Below, piece by piece: positions 10,609 to 24,100 of a DNA stretch of 64,000 nt (the stretch's first letter is position 1; each line of letters starts with the position of its first letter). The DNA is from Rhyacophila brunnea. Lineage: Eukaryota; Arthropoda; Insecta; Trichoptera; Rhyacophilidae. The translations under genes and the position numbers were made by a program. Location: positions 1 to 64,000 of the forward strand of contig JAGYXB010001046.1 in NCBI GenBank assembly GCA_022495005.1, in the 5' to 3' direction. Under the pieces are notes generated by a model. It saw nothing but the letters and a program-made list of their open reading frames with translations, did no database searches and was not told the origin of the DNA.

Positions 10609-13071
10609 CTACAAAAAGAATAGGGTTGGTATATTTAATTCAACAATATTAAAGCAAATAAAAAAACATTTTGTTTTAACAGTTGTAAATGCTAGGTGTT
10701 TTTTTTTGCTAAGATAGAACTGAGAAAAGAGTTAACTGTCAAATCGCTGTGTGATGTGTGACACCCGTTGACTTTATGACATTAATGATTGGTTTAGTCT
10801 AGCAAAGCAACACGAATAGAGTCACGTTGACAAATTTACCAAATCTACCTATAAAAAATGTTGTCGATTCGTCATTTTCTCGCAAAATTGCTCTTTAGTG
10901 ATTTAGCTCATTGTAGCTTAACGGGTTTGTTAGTATGGAAATATGCTGCATATGGCTTGAGACCGATCCTTAAAAATCCCTTGATTGCATTACCGGACAA
11001 TATTTTTTCAAAATTAGGCTGAAGATTGCGTTATGGAACATTGATCAATAATATTTTTGAAAATATAATGACAAGCATCCGGACGAAATATGCCATACCA
11101 CAACAGCACTCATCGAATATAAAATTTAGGGGATAAGTATGTTCCATTAATGGACCTGTCAATTGATCTCTAAAGTCATGCGATATTTTTTGTGGGGGTT
11201 TGTGAATTCACTGGCTGATGCCGATAGTTAACCAACAATTGACGCATTGAAAGCCAACATTATTCGTGTTATACAACTAGCAGTGCACGAAAAAGTGTTC
11301 TAAATTGGGTGACCAATATATGCTTCGTTGAGAACAGATACGGTGGCAATATGCCCTAAACCATTTAAAAAGGTTAATGCCATGCAAGTGTCTTTCGAAT
11401 TCACTCCCACGTAAGTGAAATATATCATTATTCGAAGCGATTTCATTAAACATGGTTATTGCCCTCTCAATTGGAATTACTAATGGCAGGTTAGTTTTGA
11501 ACCTTGGAAGAACAAACAACGGATGCCCTCGACTCCGATCAGAGACACACAAGCCAACACCACCAAGAATGGCAGAGTTTTCATTTACGCTGCGTATAAG
11601 TCGGGAAAACTATGTAGCTAAATAAAGATCCCTTCTTAATTTTAAGTTACAGTATGTAAACATTCCTAAGAGAAAGTCAGTCGGATAGACCCACGGATAA
11701 TATCCATCCATGCATTGAAAACTGGTACAATACTCGTGAGGCATTAGTCAACCATCTCCAATATAATATATTATCTATATCAAGTTAGAGTTGACGACAA
11801 TCGTCCAAGGCGACAACTTTCATGAAGAGTTTCAAGTCATCAGCAAACAACATAAACATAAACATAGCATTTTTAATTACCAATGCTATGTCATTTATAA
11901 AAAACGTGAACATCAATGGCCCCAAGTTTGAGCCCTGAGGCACACCAGAAAATGTTTTAAATGCCTGTGACTGATAGAAGCCGTATGTTTTCCAATGATA
12001 ACTCCGTACCACTCTTATGAATAGGAGTATCCTTCGACATCTTCCATGCTTCCGGAAAGATACCCGTCTCCATTGTCAGGTAAAATATATATGAAATTAG
12101 GCCCTTGACAAAGTCAATACAGCTCTTTAAAAAAAATGTTGGAACATTTTATGCTGTCTCTAAGAGCGAGTATTCTTCATTTTTCTAATAAAATCTAAAC
12201 ACGTCACCCTCATCAATTGAGAAGATGTCAACGGATTGGGCACCGCATGATCGTTTTCTCTACATATATATGAACGCGACATACTTGTTACTCCGTCTAA
12301 ACGCGCCCATTCATGCAGCGTCCCGAGACAATGGTGTCGCGTGTGAAACGGCTCTAAGATTAAAACATGTATTGCTAATTCCAACCTTCGATATAAGACT
12401 GCACTAAGGGAAGAAAAATAACACATTATACAATTGAACGAACCTGATGTATTGGCCTGTATTCTGAATAAGAACAACCCGGTTTAGGATCTTCAACATC
12501 ACATAATGGGTCTATTACATCTTCAATAATCTCGCGCTTGATGATGGATAGTTGATCATCCGTCTCAGGTTTTATATTAGAGAGGTCCGCTAAAAGATAC
12601 TGAAAGAAACATTATGGTTAACACAGTAAAACCACTCTCACTTGAATGACTAATTATAGTCAAAATGAATTAGAAGATAACCTGCCCTAACCTAAATCAC
12701 AAATGTATCAGAGCTGTCAAAATGTATAATCGAGTTATTTTTTTATCAACGTTTAATATCATTGTATGTTTCTACGGAGTTTATAAAAAAAACATAATAT
12801 AATAATATATTAATGGTTGTTAGCCACAATAGAGAGTGATTGTAAAAGAAATCAGTTTCTCAAAACTAACCTCAAAATTGCAACTTGAAACGTCGGCATT
12901 CTCCTGCTTTACGTGAGTGCGAACTTCCGGGCTGATTGGGTGGCTAGTCTGCGTATCACACAAAAGCTTGCCTTCTGTATCAGATTGTTCTCCATCACAT
13001 TCTCGCTTTACGTCCATTTTATGGTAAAAATGGGTAAATATGTCAGGAAGAACGTGACAGATAGGATCCAT
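8599..13071 (-). CDS. C2H2 zinc-finger protein, three-exon model (cluster copy 2)
   Basis: The model joins exon 1 (13071-12871, 67 codons), exon 2 (12599-12444, 52 codons) and the array exon (10608-8599, 669 codons plus stop), all in phase 0. It gives about 788 residues: an acidic N-terminus with VKRE, VKQE, IKPE and IKRE motifs and PGCSYSEY, then the leader and 19 fingers. Such proteins are nuclear DNA-binding regulators; target and partners are unknown. The PGCSY exon found next to the array in copies 3 to 5 is not visible here. In its place the intron holds a mariner relic and a LINE fragment, so an exon may have been lost. Without transcripts, use of all three exons is inferred from splice signals and comparison with the other copies. 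Confidence 0.7.
10985..11395 (+). mobile_element. Dead mariner/Tc1-type transposase, C-terminal half
   Basis: The plus strand can be read across frameshifts as the end of an IS630/Tc1-mariner transposase. SCDIFCGGFVNSL stands where such proteins have SCDLTPLDFFLWG. IDALKANIIRVIQLAVHEKV follows, and then a segment like ENSCGGNMP. It is antisense to the host gene. Related pieces sit at the matching intron place in copies 3, 4 and 5. Confidence 0.65.
11395..12150 (-). mobile_element. Jockey/CR1-like LINE reverse transcriptase fragment
   Basis: Minus-strand frames give a non-LTR reverse transcriptase in pieces. A thumb-side segment SLETGIFPEAWKM-like sits at 12110-12050. FSGVPQGSNLGPLMFTFFIND and FADDLKLF, the catalytic loop, lie at 11965-11830. 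A C-terminal segment LPRFKTNLPLVIPIERA follows at 11520-11440. The block between the thumb piece and the GVPQGS motif is deleted. It is inserted in the intron of copy 2, apparently into the tail of the mariner relic. Confidence 0.7.
12444..12599 (-). CDS. Exon 2 of copy 2 (KREI / PGCSYSEY module)
   Basis: Bounded by an acceptor (CTTTCAG) at 12600 and a GTTCGT donor; 52 codons, phase 0-0. It encodes YLLADLSNIKPETDDQ, IIKREIIEDVIDP and PGCSYSEYRPIHQ. Homologous exons are at 15462-15611, 33525-33683 and 37592-37744. It overlaps no open frame with a start codon and would be missed by an ORF scan. Confidence 0.75.
12871..13071 (-). CDS. Exon 1 of copy 2 (VKREC acidic module)
   Basis: Starts at an ATG at 13071 (MDPICHVLPD) with a second in-frame ATG before DVKRECDGEQSD, and ends at NADVSSCNFE with donor GTTAGT. 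The DVKxEC start and the VSSCNFE end are shared with 15012-15158 and 38051-38242. In the plus-strand copy the first ATG is out of frame with the rest, so the second ATG may be the true start in all copies. Confidence 0.7.
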
Positions 13072-13556
13072 TCAAGGTACCTACATTAATTTAAGTGTTG
13101 CCACAATACGTAATCATTTATTATGTATGGCCGAAATGCTGAAAGTCTATACCGTGGAAGCGATTAAACAATAAATTGTGTTTTATTAGATTTAAGTTTT
13201 CTACTATTCTAATTGAGTAGGTAGTTTTTTACCACTAGGGTTTTGCCTTTCGATATTTTCAAGCACTACACGTATTCACCAATGACAAATACACACTAAC
13301 AGCGTAGGTAGGTATAGTGTTACACCCATGACTATTGGGACTCTCCCGATAGTCTTAATTACCTACGTAATTATTAGGTGTAACCATGTCACCTGACCTC
13401 ATAGTCAACAATGGGCGTACGTACGTCCAAAATTCGTTGATTAACTGTAAAAATGTTCAACATGTACTTAGCACGTAAGAATTGTATCTAATTATAATAA
13501 TAGTACTTATGTCATTTTATTTTGTTAACTGTCAATTCATGGTGGAACTGCATTGT

Positions 13557-13680
13557 ATTGTTGTTTTTATTTAATAAAACGCAACTTATTTTTGTAGGTA
13601 CTTATTCCACCTTATAGTGAATTTTAAAAGTGGAATAAGAACTACAAAAAAATTACGTTTTATTAAATAAAAACAACAAT
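13557..13680. repeat. Fold-back element
   Basis: Arms of about 52 bases (13557-13610 and 13630-13680) pair almost throughout. Each begins ATTGTTGTTTTTATTTAATA and ends at TTATTCCAC. The left flank GGTGGAACTGCATTG recurs at 26051, next to a diverged second copy at 26050-26225. Confidence 0.75.
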
Positions 13681-13898
13681 AGTTTGTCAGATTGTGCCGA
13701 ATAAAAAAGACGAAAGCCAAAGAAATTTAATATTCGGGAGTATGTATAAAAAAATGGCATCACTTCTCAATATAAAAAGAGTGAAAAAAAAATAGTCGCG
13801 GGAGGACGTGGTATTGAGTTCACGAATTCCCGCGCTAAAAACTTAGCAATTAAACGAATTCAGATACCTAATTAATAATAATTAGAATATAAGCGATG

Positions 13899-14661
13899 TT
13901 ACGATATTATTAACATTCGGAACGTAACGATATAAGATTAATTTGGATGGTACTGTTAAACATAAGTTTCTTTGTAAAAATAACCGTTGAAAATTTAAAA
14001 CCACGACGAACAAAGAAAGACATTTTAATAAACATTTCATTTTTGTGAATCCCGGTCCTACCAACATTCCGAGCTAGCCACAGGACCCGGGATTTATCTT
14101 AATACCTACACTGTTATTTTTAACCGATATCATAAATCAATTAATAAAATAAAATAGGGACACTTTAATGCCTACCCATTCAGTCAACGATCAAGTAAGT
14201 ATAACAAACAAGGTATTGTCAAAGGGCCATGCCTTTTGACTTTGCCTTGTCTATCCGTGCATGGTGCAAATCACAATCAATGTCCGTGTGCCTGGCTCAA
14301 AATACGGGTGGCATTTGTTTTGTATTGCACTGACAGTGATAAATGTTCTTTGCCACGTTGAAGATTATAATTGTACTATTTAACAACGTTTTGCCATTTG
14401 AATATTGAGATGCGCTGATCTCGTTATGATTGAGAACATGTTTTATTTTCGCTCCATTGTTTTGTTTTGACAACAAAACATACAAATACTTAATTCATAT
14501 TGAAGTGTGTCAAGTGTTATTGTACCTATTCAGCGCCATCTTTAGATTAATCCAGCCTGAGCATATTCTTATCTTTTTGCACAAGCAACGAGTGGTCCAC
14601 TGTTCAGCTGTCAAAATTAGATCCCAGATTGCTTGACATAGTGATTCTCCCTTTCTCGTTT
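13899..14661 (-). repeat. Dispersed repeat, copy B (inverted relative to A)
   Basis: Reverse-complement match to 1401-2040 over almost its whole length, with extra sequence at 14400-14520 that is shared with copy C at 38345-38470 (GCTGATCTCGTTATGATTGA versus its inverted form). It ends about 350 bases upstream of exon 1 of copy 3, as copy C does for copy 4. Confidence 0.75.
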
Positions 14662-15011
14662 CAAAAAATATGTAGAATTGCATTACATTTGTAGGTGTAT
14701 TAATGCTAGTGTATTATTTGTCACGTAACTATTCGAATCAAACTTTTCCCTGTGTGAACACGACAGACGCGTCAGTATAAGCACTCTATAGAACAATGAC
14801 AGGTTATCCATAGACAAAAAAGGTGGGGGGGGCGAAAAAGTAGGACCAGTCGTTATGAATTAACGGCTTTCTACATGAGTCGGTAATGACCTACTATAAA
14901 TATTAGTTTCGACGGTAAATACTTTTCAGTATTGCGGCAACACTTTCTAACATTAACAAATGGATCCTGTCCGTCACGTAACACGTGGCTTCTGGAATTT
15001 ATACACTTAAC

Positions 15012-15158
15012 ATGGATGTAAAGCAAGAATGTGCTGGAGGACACTCCGATATAGAAGGCAAGTCTTTGTATGCCACGCTGACTAGCCATCCAAAAAACCC
15101 GGATCCTCGCTTTCATGTAACGCAAGAGAATGCGGACGTTTCAAGTTGCAATTTCGAG
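15012..15158 (+). CDS. Exon 1 of copy 3 (DVKQEC module)
   Basis: Begins MDVKQECAGGHSD and ends ADVSSCNFE at donor GTTAGT. I chose this ATG because an upstream ATG at 14960 runs into TAA just before it (a 16-codon upstream frame). The upstream ATG lines up with the first ATG of the other copies. VKQE and VTQE fall in the psi-K-x-E pattern region. Confidence 0.75.
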
Positions 15159-18100
15159 GTTAGTTTTTGGAAACTAATTTCCTTTACAATCACTTTAGAT
15201 TGAGAATAACAATGGTTAGTTTAATATTGTAAACTGTGGCTTTTTTACATACAATGTAGGAACATAAGGTGATATTAAACTTTGTTTCAAAAAATTACAT
15301 GTTTATACAATTTGACAGCTATGATACATACGTGTGATATAAGTTAGGTTATCTACTAGTTCATCATAAATATAATTATTATACATCGTTGCATGGATGG
15401 ACGTTTCGTGAACTGAAACTGGTTTTACTGTGTTGACAACATGTAATAATGCTTCTTTCAGTACCTTATAGCGGAACTCTCTGATAAAACATCTGATAAT
15501 CAACCAGCTGTCGTCAAGCGCGAGATCATTGAAGATATATCACACCCATTATATGATGATGAATACCCTCAACCGGGTTGTTCATATTCAGATTACAGGA
15601 CAATGCATCAGGTACGTTCAATTGTGTGTAGGTATAGTGCCGTTTTCTTCCCTTGATGCCGTCTTATATTGAAGGTTCGAATTTTTAATGCGTCTTTGAA
15701 ACTTCATAAGGAACTATTGTATTATAATTCGGTCAAACTTGTTTCATTTATTGATTTCGGAGTAGATTCGTGTTATTGGCGATTGCTAAAACAGATATTT
15801 TGAGACAGTATTGAGTAGGTTTATAAATCTTTTGTTAAATCACGCTAGTATATTTAAATATGATGATTTATACATCACAATCATTCGAATGTAAAGCAAT
15901 AATTAATGCGATCAATTGTATGGTGAATAAAATTAATCGCCCGTTAGTCCTTTTTAGGTAGGTAATACAATCTAAGCCTATTGTCTATAAAAAACTACTT
16001 ACAGCCATAAAATACCATTAACAGAAGCAAGATCTACGGGAAATGGGGTGAGAATAGACCAATAATTCTATTTTCAAAACTTTTTGTAAAAATTTAATGT
16101 TGTAAGCCTCAAATTTTTCTTAATCACTACCGTGCTACATGATAACATAAATTTAGGCGTTCCAGCTAAACAGTTTGACATGTCAAAACTGGCGCACTGC
16201 ACATAAGCAAACCGGAATATATTTAGTTTTAACGTTTAGTTCACTGTACCAGCAAACTTCAAACCATTTTCTGACCGTCAGAAGTGGTTTGGTCTAAAAC
16301 GTCAAACCACTTGTCACGATCTGTCAAAGTAATAACTATCTAGACAGGACCTTAGGTACCTAAAAATGATGGTCATTTATTATATTCCGTACCTATGTCA
16401 TTTTCTCTACATAATATTGCGCTACCTATGAACATTATAATATTTTTAGGATTAAGAAGAATTGAGGTTCTTCTGCATTTATATACCTATCGTGAGATGT
16501 TCATATTAATATTTTAGACATTTACACAGTAGGAGTTTAGTAGAATTAGGTAGGTACATTATACGGTAGTAACCGATACCTATTATTCATTAGTAACCAT
16601 ATGCGAACAATAAACCGCTTTTGGTCGTGTTGTCCCATGATTCCTCCCAAATTTTCTATGCATAGAGTTCGATTCGATATCATCACATGTTTGGTTTTTA
16701 GTGAGAGGCGTTGGGGGTCGCTACTCGACGGAGAAATTACAACGGAATGGATTGACTCGACTAAATGATTTTACTAAAGTCTCGACTCAATTTGTCTGTT
16801 CGAACACGTTTAGTTACTAAATTTCTCGCCACTCGACCAAACTTCTCGCCTGATCCGAACCGGCCTTAACTCTAACACCGCGACTGACGCGTTTGGAGTA
16901 CTTGGCCATTCGATATAATTAACGTGTTATTTAAATGTGGTAATTAAAAGGTCAAGGTCAGCAGTGATTGTGTTCTCATTTAGTCCTTAGAACGCGAGGG
17001 CACGTTTGTATTAGTTGGCCATTAGATATAATTATCATGACATTTAAATGTGGTAATTAATTAGTAAATAGTAGGTCATCCGTGAATCAATTAAAGGTGT
17101 CTCCATGAGCGTAGCGAAACAATCAAACCTCATTGACGTGCCTTTTCAATCGTGGCAAATTAAACGAAGCAGTACGCAAACAAGAAGCAAAACGCAACAG
17201 TATCTTCAAGGGCGGTATAGTGCTTTGAATGGTATCCAATAATGCAACAAAAATACTGATTGGACATTTATGGTCGCGTAAAGCCCTCCTCCCACGGCGC
17301 AACTGAAATCTGACAGAACTGGTTTGTGAAGGAACTCATAAACTGACCAATGTGATGCTTCGCGCACGACGCTACTGAAACCACTTGAAATAATAATCAC
17401 ATAACCTCAAACTGTCAAACTGAACCATCAGCTGTTTTATACAAAAACCGACAACACGCACGCTGCTGCGTTTATTCGAATAGAATTAGGTTATTTCAAT
17501 TTTGCATATCTTGTACTTTTTACGTTTTGGGTTGTCAATGATTTTTATAGCATGACACATGTTCGCAGTGCGGCCAATTTTGGTAAGAAAATATGATTTT
17601 TCACCGAATCTAATGATGTTGATACCACTGTTTTACGGTGACTGGAAACTTCAGAGACCGCGCGACTAGCATGTCGCGTCTCTTCGCGACCGTTTTGAAG
17701 CTGAGAGATTCCAGTCTCGCCGTCAGCGAGCCGCAATTGTAATACATTAGCTAGATACTGGCTGGAATTTTAGTTTCAGTTCCATCGGACTTCAATTGCG
17801 CCGTGGGAGGATGGCCTAAGAGTTTGCATTATATTTTTGTATATGCTCACATGACAGCTAGTTGGGGTTGACATTAGATTTTCCAACCTGGAAATGAATA
17901 TATCTGCCAATGGTTTCGATAACCGGAATCATTTCACAAACGCCTCGTCTGTCATTTCGAATGGATCCGTCCGGTTACCAAATCTTAACTACAAAATTTC
18001 AGCGTGAATCACTTCCATTTTGGGTACGTGTAAAATAACCTAAAAATGGTAATGTCTTTATCATATTATTTAAGCAGTAATTATTAGTTATCGCTGAATT

Positions 18101-21100
18101 CTTAAAACGATTGATTGTTGTACGTAGATGATTAATCCTTAAAGAAGCTACTTACTTAAATATTTACCTCATAATAGTGTTATTACAATATTCAGTAGGT
18201 ACCTACGAGAATGTGAACGGAACTTCCGATGTATTTTACAAACCTAATATTAATAAAATACGAGTATGTATGTTTCTGTATAACAAAACACGATACATAC
18301 TTTATTGCGAATTTAAATACAAAACAACACTTCCAACGGTAATGTGTAAAAGACAAAAAACAATAAATAAAGAGCCTTTCGACGATACGTTCCAACATTT
18401 AATCTGTCAAAACTAGCGCCTCAACCTTCGAAGCTTATGAAGCTCAAAAGCCTCCGCCACTTTCAGACGCGGTATTCAAAATCTAATTAGAAATTAAATT
18501 TCTTATACATTCTAATCACTTTCTCATACAATGACTTCGATACTGCTTCGTTTAAAAATTGCCCTTCTAGGTGGTCATAGTCCAGAAACTTTGCATTCTT
18601 TATGTTGGTTGATTTTTTTATATTGTTAGTGTAAATGTTTTAATTGATTTATGTTTGTATTTTATTTCTTGACAGTCTCCGCTCGTAAACCGTGACATGG
18701 ATTGTATGATAGCACCTGATATCTTTGAGAGACAATCTGCACAGTTATTTGGTGAAAAGGAAATAGCGCTTACTTCTGCGAAACAAGTCCGTCTGAGGTT
18801 ACACAGAGTTTCATTTTTCGATAGAAATTTTGTTTGCAACGTGTGTTGTAAATTTTTTTCATCGGCGCACATTTTAAACTACCATAAACGTATGCACGAT
18901 GCGTCGCTGACTTTCGATGAAGTGGGTTTTCCATGCGACCAAAGCAGTCGCTTGCATGATAAGTTTGATGCGTCGACGTTTGCAAGTGATTCACAGGTAA
19001 CTCATATATTATACATGCTCATTTGATTATTGTTGTTAAGTATATAATGTATTATATATTGTCATCTGAAACGTATATGAATAATATGCTTCTATATATA
19101 TTTTTATTTGTAATCATATAATAATCATATGGTATCATCCAGTGGCGAAGGATGTACATAGACTGCTAATATGCAACATAAATAGTACACACAAAACTTT
19201 GTCAGTCATACATATTTGTTTTCATTAGATTAAAGTGACCATAATTTACTGATGTGTTGGTTAGTTTTTAAAATTCAACAAAACCCCGCGAAACCAAGTC
19301 ATAATAAATAATAGTCCAAAATTATTCGTCTATCTATAACATATCTAAAATTATGTTATTAAATCATACAGATCTTTGGATATTTTGTAGATCGAAGAAT
19401 ATTTTTTATTAGTCATGGTTTGGTATAGGCAAGGTTGTATGAACTTTGAAGCCATCTGTAAAATGTACTCCTAATTCAACTGAAACAAATAAGTATAACC
19501 GAAAGAGTGTGCACTATTTTGTCGGATCGTTCATAAAATTAGAATTTCGTTCGGTGATTATACATTCACCTGCCAAATAAAGTCAAACATTGGCGACCAA
19601 TTACTGAAGAAAGATCTCTGGGAAACCTTTTCTCGCTTATCGTAATGATGATACTGTTACTTAATATTTATAATGCTATTTTCAGAAGCGTGAAAACAGT
19701 CTGATGAATATTAAGTATGAGAATAATGATGAGGCAGTCATCATTAAAGAAGAATTAGTTGAGAATGCAATTCACCAAATCAATGATAAATTAACTCAAC
19801 CTGGCTGCTCGTATCTACAATACAAGCCATTAGACCAGGTATGTTTAAAAACAAATGTGGTTTTTTTAAAGTCCGATAGGCCAAAGTCAAATTCTCGGCG
19901 CCCAATTCGGAATACTTTTATTAAAGCACTATTGGTCGTATAGTACGTTGGGTTGTGGGTTGTCGGGTTCTAATGCTTTAAATGCTGCTGGTTTTTTAGC
20001 ATAAAACAGTGACTTCTCGAAATCTTACAGGAAATAATCCAGAGATGTCAAATTGCACAATCCTGTATGCTAATAATTGACATGTCGATTTCTCAAAATC
20101 AATTTATCTCCAAATCTTGATTCAAATAAAGCGATAGTTGCGGTAGCTGTATGGCACTTCCTGTTAAAATCACTGTTCTTTAGAATGATTCCATATTTAA
20201 AATAAAGTAATAATCATGGCTCGACAAGGATATCCACGTGAGCTTTGTCCCGATTTTTGAAGAACTGTGCGACGACGCCACCAGCGTGGAAACCGCACCA
20301 AATGATGCATTTTTGTGAATGTAATAAATTATAGGAAGTCTTCTGGATTGGTATTTTTCCGTGAGGAAATTTTCCTTATTAACAAATCTGTTAAGCAAAT
20401 ATGAGCGTCATCGCTAAACGCAATTTTGCGATAAAATGCAGTTATAAGTTGGGTTAGCATCAAGTAGATTAGTTTGAGTGCCAAATTCCTGAATGAAACT
20501 CTCTAGTAAATGCGAGGCATAAAGGCATCTAGAAAAAAAAGTTATAATTTGCATAAATCAATAACGGATTTGCTAAGTAAATACGGATACTTTATAAGCA
20601 TTGTTCCAGTGTGGTTCTATTCATAAAGATTTCCGGGCGAGCTATACTGATCATTATGCATGCAGTCACATACTGTAGCTTAAAGTTTAGAAGGATCTTA
20701 ATTTGCTACATATTTTTTCTGTCTTATACGCAGTGTAAATGAAAACTGCCATTCTTAGTGGTATTGGATGCTATGTCCCATGGGCGGCGCGCTTCTGTAT
20801 GCGACCTTTGTGTAGCTGCCGTCTGTATGGCTCCCCTTTTCCTGGTGGCGCGGGTCCGACACCTGCGGAGGTAGTCGTCTACTTGTTTTCGTTGCTTCTT
20901 CCAGAAATATAGTCGTGCGATTGCCCTGTTGGTCATTTTCTCTCCGGGGTGACATGCTTTATGGTCGTTATGGTACGCCCTAATGACTGCCCGCTGCTGC
21001 GATCGTGGTACTATTATCAGGCGTCTGCCTTTTACTACTTGACATAGGGCGTAGTCGTGCATTGTAGTTCGATCGTCACTCTCGGTGTCGTCTCTTGGAG

Positions 21101-24100
21101 TGGGTATTTCGGTGATCATCTCGGCTGACTACGGATAGTCTCGTTGCTTTTGTACTATGCCGGTCGCCAGGTCTGGTAACTCCAGCACTATGGGGGCATG
21201 GGGGTTCCAGTTCCGAGATAAAGCGTCCGGTAGTTAGTTATTTTTCCCTTGACAGTGGGTAATGGTCTAAGAAAACTCTGATAATAGGATCGTCCATCGG
21301 GTTAGTTTCGCTCTTTGGTCTTTCGCTTGTTGGAGCCAAGTGAGCCCTTTATTGTCGGTTACCAGGGTGAACTCTCGTTCTTCTAGGCAGACCCTGTAAC
21401 GTTTAATATTCCAGATGATCTTGAGGGCCTCCTGTTCATTGCTGTGGTACTTGCGTTCCACTGCAGATAGGCAACCGCTGGCGTATAAAATGATGTGTCG
21501 ATCGCCGTCGTCCCTATCTTGGAAGAGGACAGCCCCCATTCCGTGTCCGCTGGCGTCCGTCTGTAGGGAGAATCGTCGGCTTAAGTCGGGGCGGGCTTGT
21601 TGTAGGGGTTTCCGCAGCTCTTCTTTTATGCTTTGCATAGAGGCTGTCGCGGCTTCCGTTCACCGGAACTTCTGTAATGTTGTGATGTGATTTGCAGCAT
21701 TTGGAACGCAGTTTTGGATGCGGAAAGGGTCTAAAGTAACAAAATGATTCACACGGACGTGATTGCTGATCAGCAACTTATTAACCATCAATTACGACTA
21801 CGTATAACATCCTCGGTAGCAGTTATAACTAGTTTCATCCTATATGTACTACATCTTATCCGCATCAATGTCATGCATATATGTAACAGCAACAAATATC
21901 ATTGATCAATCAATGTCCAGTGCATAATGATCTCCATTGACCGTAACGCGAGTGCCGGCTTCATTTTTTGATAAATAAAGTTCGATGGTTTCACCAGCAT
22001 GTGAACCGCAAAAAGCAGTGAATTTATTTGATGTCATTGCAGGGTCTCACCTAGATTGGACTCCATATACGGCAATTTTGTCTATTAACCAATCCGTTTA
22101 GTCAAAAATGAGCGTCATCGCGTAAGTCCAAGATTATTTTGACAATTTGGAATCGGTGCTCGATCGTTAATCCATTCATGGTTGCCTATCTAAATACTGT
22201 TCATAAATGTAAAAAGGTATGCGCAGTATCACAGCTCAGTTTGACAAGTAGTCATGAAACTAGCAATATTTCTCCTGACATAAAATTTGAAGTCTCCCAT
22301 GTGCTTTGTTATCATCATCATCATCATCAGCCTGAATCTATCAACTGCTGGATGAAGGCCTTTTCAAGCTGCTTACACTTTTCTCGGTCCTGTGCATTGC
22401 GCTGACACGTACTTCCGCAGAACTTTATCATTTCATCGATCCAGCGGCCTCTAGGTCTACCTTGCGGACGTTTTGTACTTCTTGGATACCATTGGATGAC
22501 TAGATTTGTCCAACGATTGTCTCTTCTTTGAGCTATGTGTCCAGCCCATCTCCATTTAAGGCTTTTAATAAACTCTATTACATCGCAAACCTATGTCTGA
22601 TTCCTTATCTACTCATTCCTCTTCTTGTCTTTTCGCGTTATGCCCAGAATGCACCTCTCCATACCACGTTGTGCTACTCTAAGTTTATGGTTCTCTATTT
22701 TACTTAGGGTCCATGTTTCACACGCATATGTGATCACAGGAAGCACACACTGGTTGAACACTTTACGAACGCTTTAGGTACAGTGGAAGGTCACTTTTGA
22801 AGACATTATTCAGGCGGCCAAAAGCACTCCAGCCTAGCTTTACTCTACGAACAGTTTCATCAAATATACATCCATCTATAGACACTTGTTGTCCCAGATA
22901 GATGTAACTTTTCACCTGTTTTAGCTGAGTGCCATTGACGAGGATCTCTTTTTGGTCCGCAAAGCACATATAATTAATAATATTATAAAAACAAATACCT
23001 TCTGTAATGAGTGTAGTCATGTGCTGTGGTTAAAAATTTATCTCTAAAGTAAGATATTCTTGGTTCACTTCTTGCATGCAGCGTATATTTTTAGTCTGGA
23101 TAAGTGATTCAACCCCTTACCCTAATCTGTTGCAGACTAGACAAATAAAAGTTAATGGAAATTTGTGTTCGAATAACTCTTTATCGTTAAACGACCATTA
23201 ATTTATAGACAAAAGCGAAGTGTGCCGCAAAAGTGGGCAAGCCAAACGTTATTAATTTATTTGCACATTAGAAATAGTGATAATATTTTTAATAATCATG
23301 TTCCAAATTCACGATATATTGAAACCAGCAGTAAAGGTTTCTACTTGGAATTATTGGGCACATTTTCTCCAATACGGAATAGTATCTGTCGTTAATAATC
23401 TATTAAATCATGTGGAATTCTGATGTATGAAACATTAAAATACTGTCAATGATCGAGGTTGCTTGATGAATTTTGAATATAATTTTCTAGATTTGCCTTT
23501 CAGCATGGCAGGCACAGTGCACACTCTCTAACGACACACTAAAACAGAACACGATATAATTATTGTTCTCATGCATATAAGTGCATATGACCCACTTATG
23601 GATCATTCCGTAACAATATCTCACTCTCACTTCGCTATTTAATAATGTCTGAAGGTGCTGAAAAACATAAGCGTCAAAAAAAACAAATTGAATATTATAA
23701 CTCATAATAATTGATAATATTGATATCGATTATTACGATTTTTCTAGGTTTCTACCAAAGGATTTTTCACGAGCCTTCACGATACAGATGAGAGTCAACA
23801 ATCCTCAGAGGATTGCATCCAGGATAGAACGATACAGTATTCAGAAGTGACGGTAGATGAGAGTAACATTAAACAAGAAATCTTACAACGAGATGCTCCG
23901 AAGGAAATTCGACTTATTCTTAGAAGAGTAATCCATTTCCCACGTAATTTAATTTGCTGCATGTGTAACGCAGTTTTCGGATGCGAAAATTCTCTAAAAA
24001 CTCACAAAATGGTGCACATGGACGTGATTCCTCATCAAAATCAAAGCATAGTAGTCTTGCAACATAGTAATGTTAATGTACAAAAAAAGACAATTACTGG

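Larger units (their letters stand above)
15612..18675. other. Intron 2 of copy 3
   Basis: Holds the duplicated segment 16060-16695 (also inverted at 36775-37210), a direct repeat of about 46 bases at 16902-16947 and 17015-17060 (GGCCATT then GATATAATTA, ATTTAAATGTGGTAATTAA), and a TIR element at 17279-17820. The remainder is AT-rich with nothing recognised. Confidence 0.65.

Noticed and set aside
18177..18416. Plus-strand frame of 79 codons and its minus-strand counterpart
   Set aside because: AT-rich intron of copy 3, no homology, no splice context.
20180..22160. One mariner element split by the Gypsy fragment
   Set aside because: Both flanking pieces cover the same part of the transposase, so they are two copies rather than two halves.
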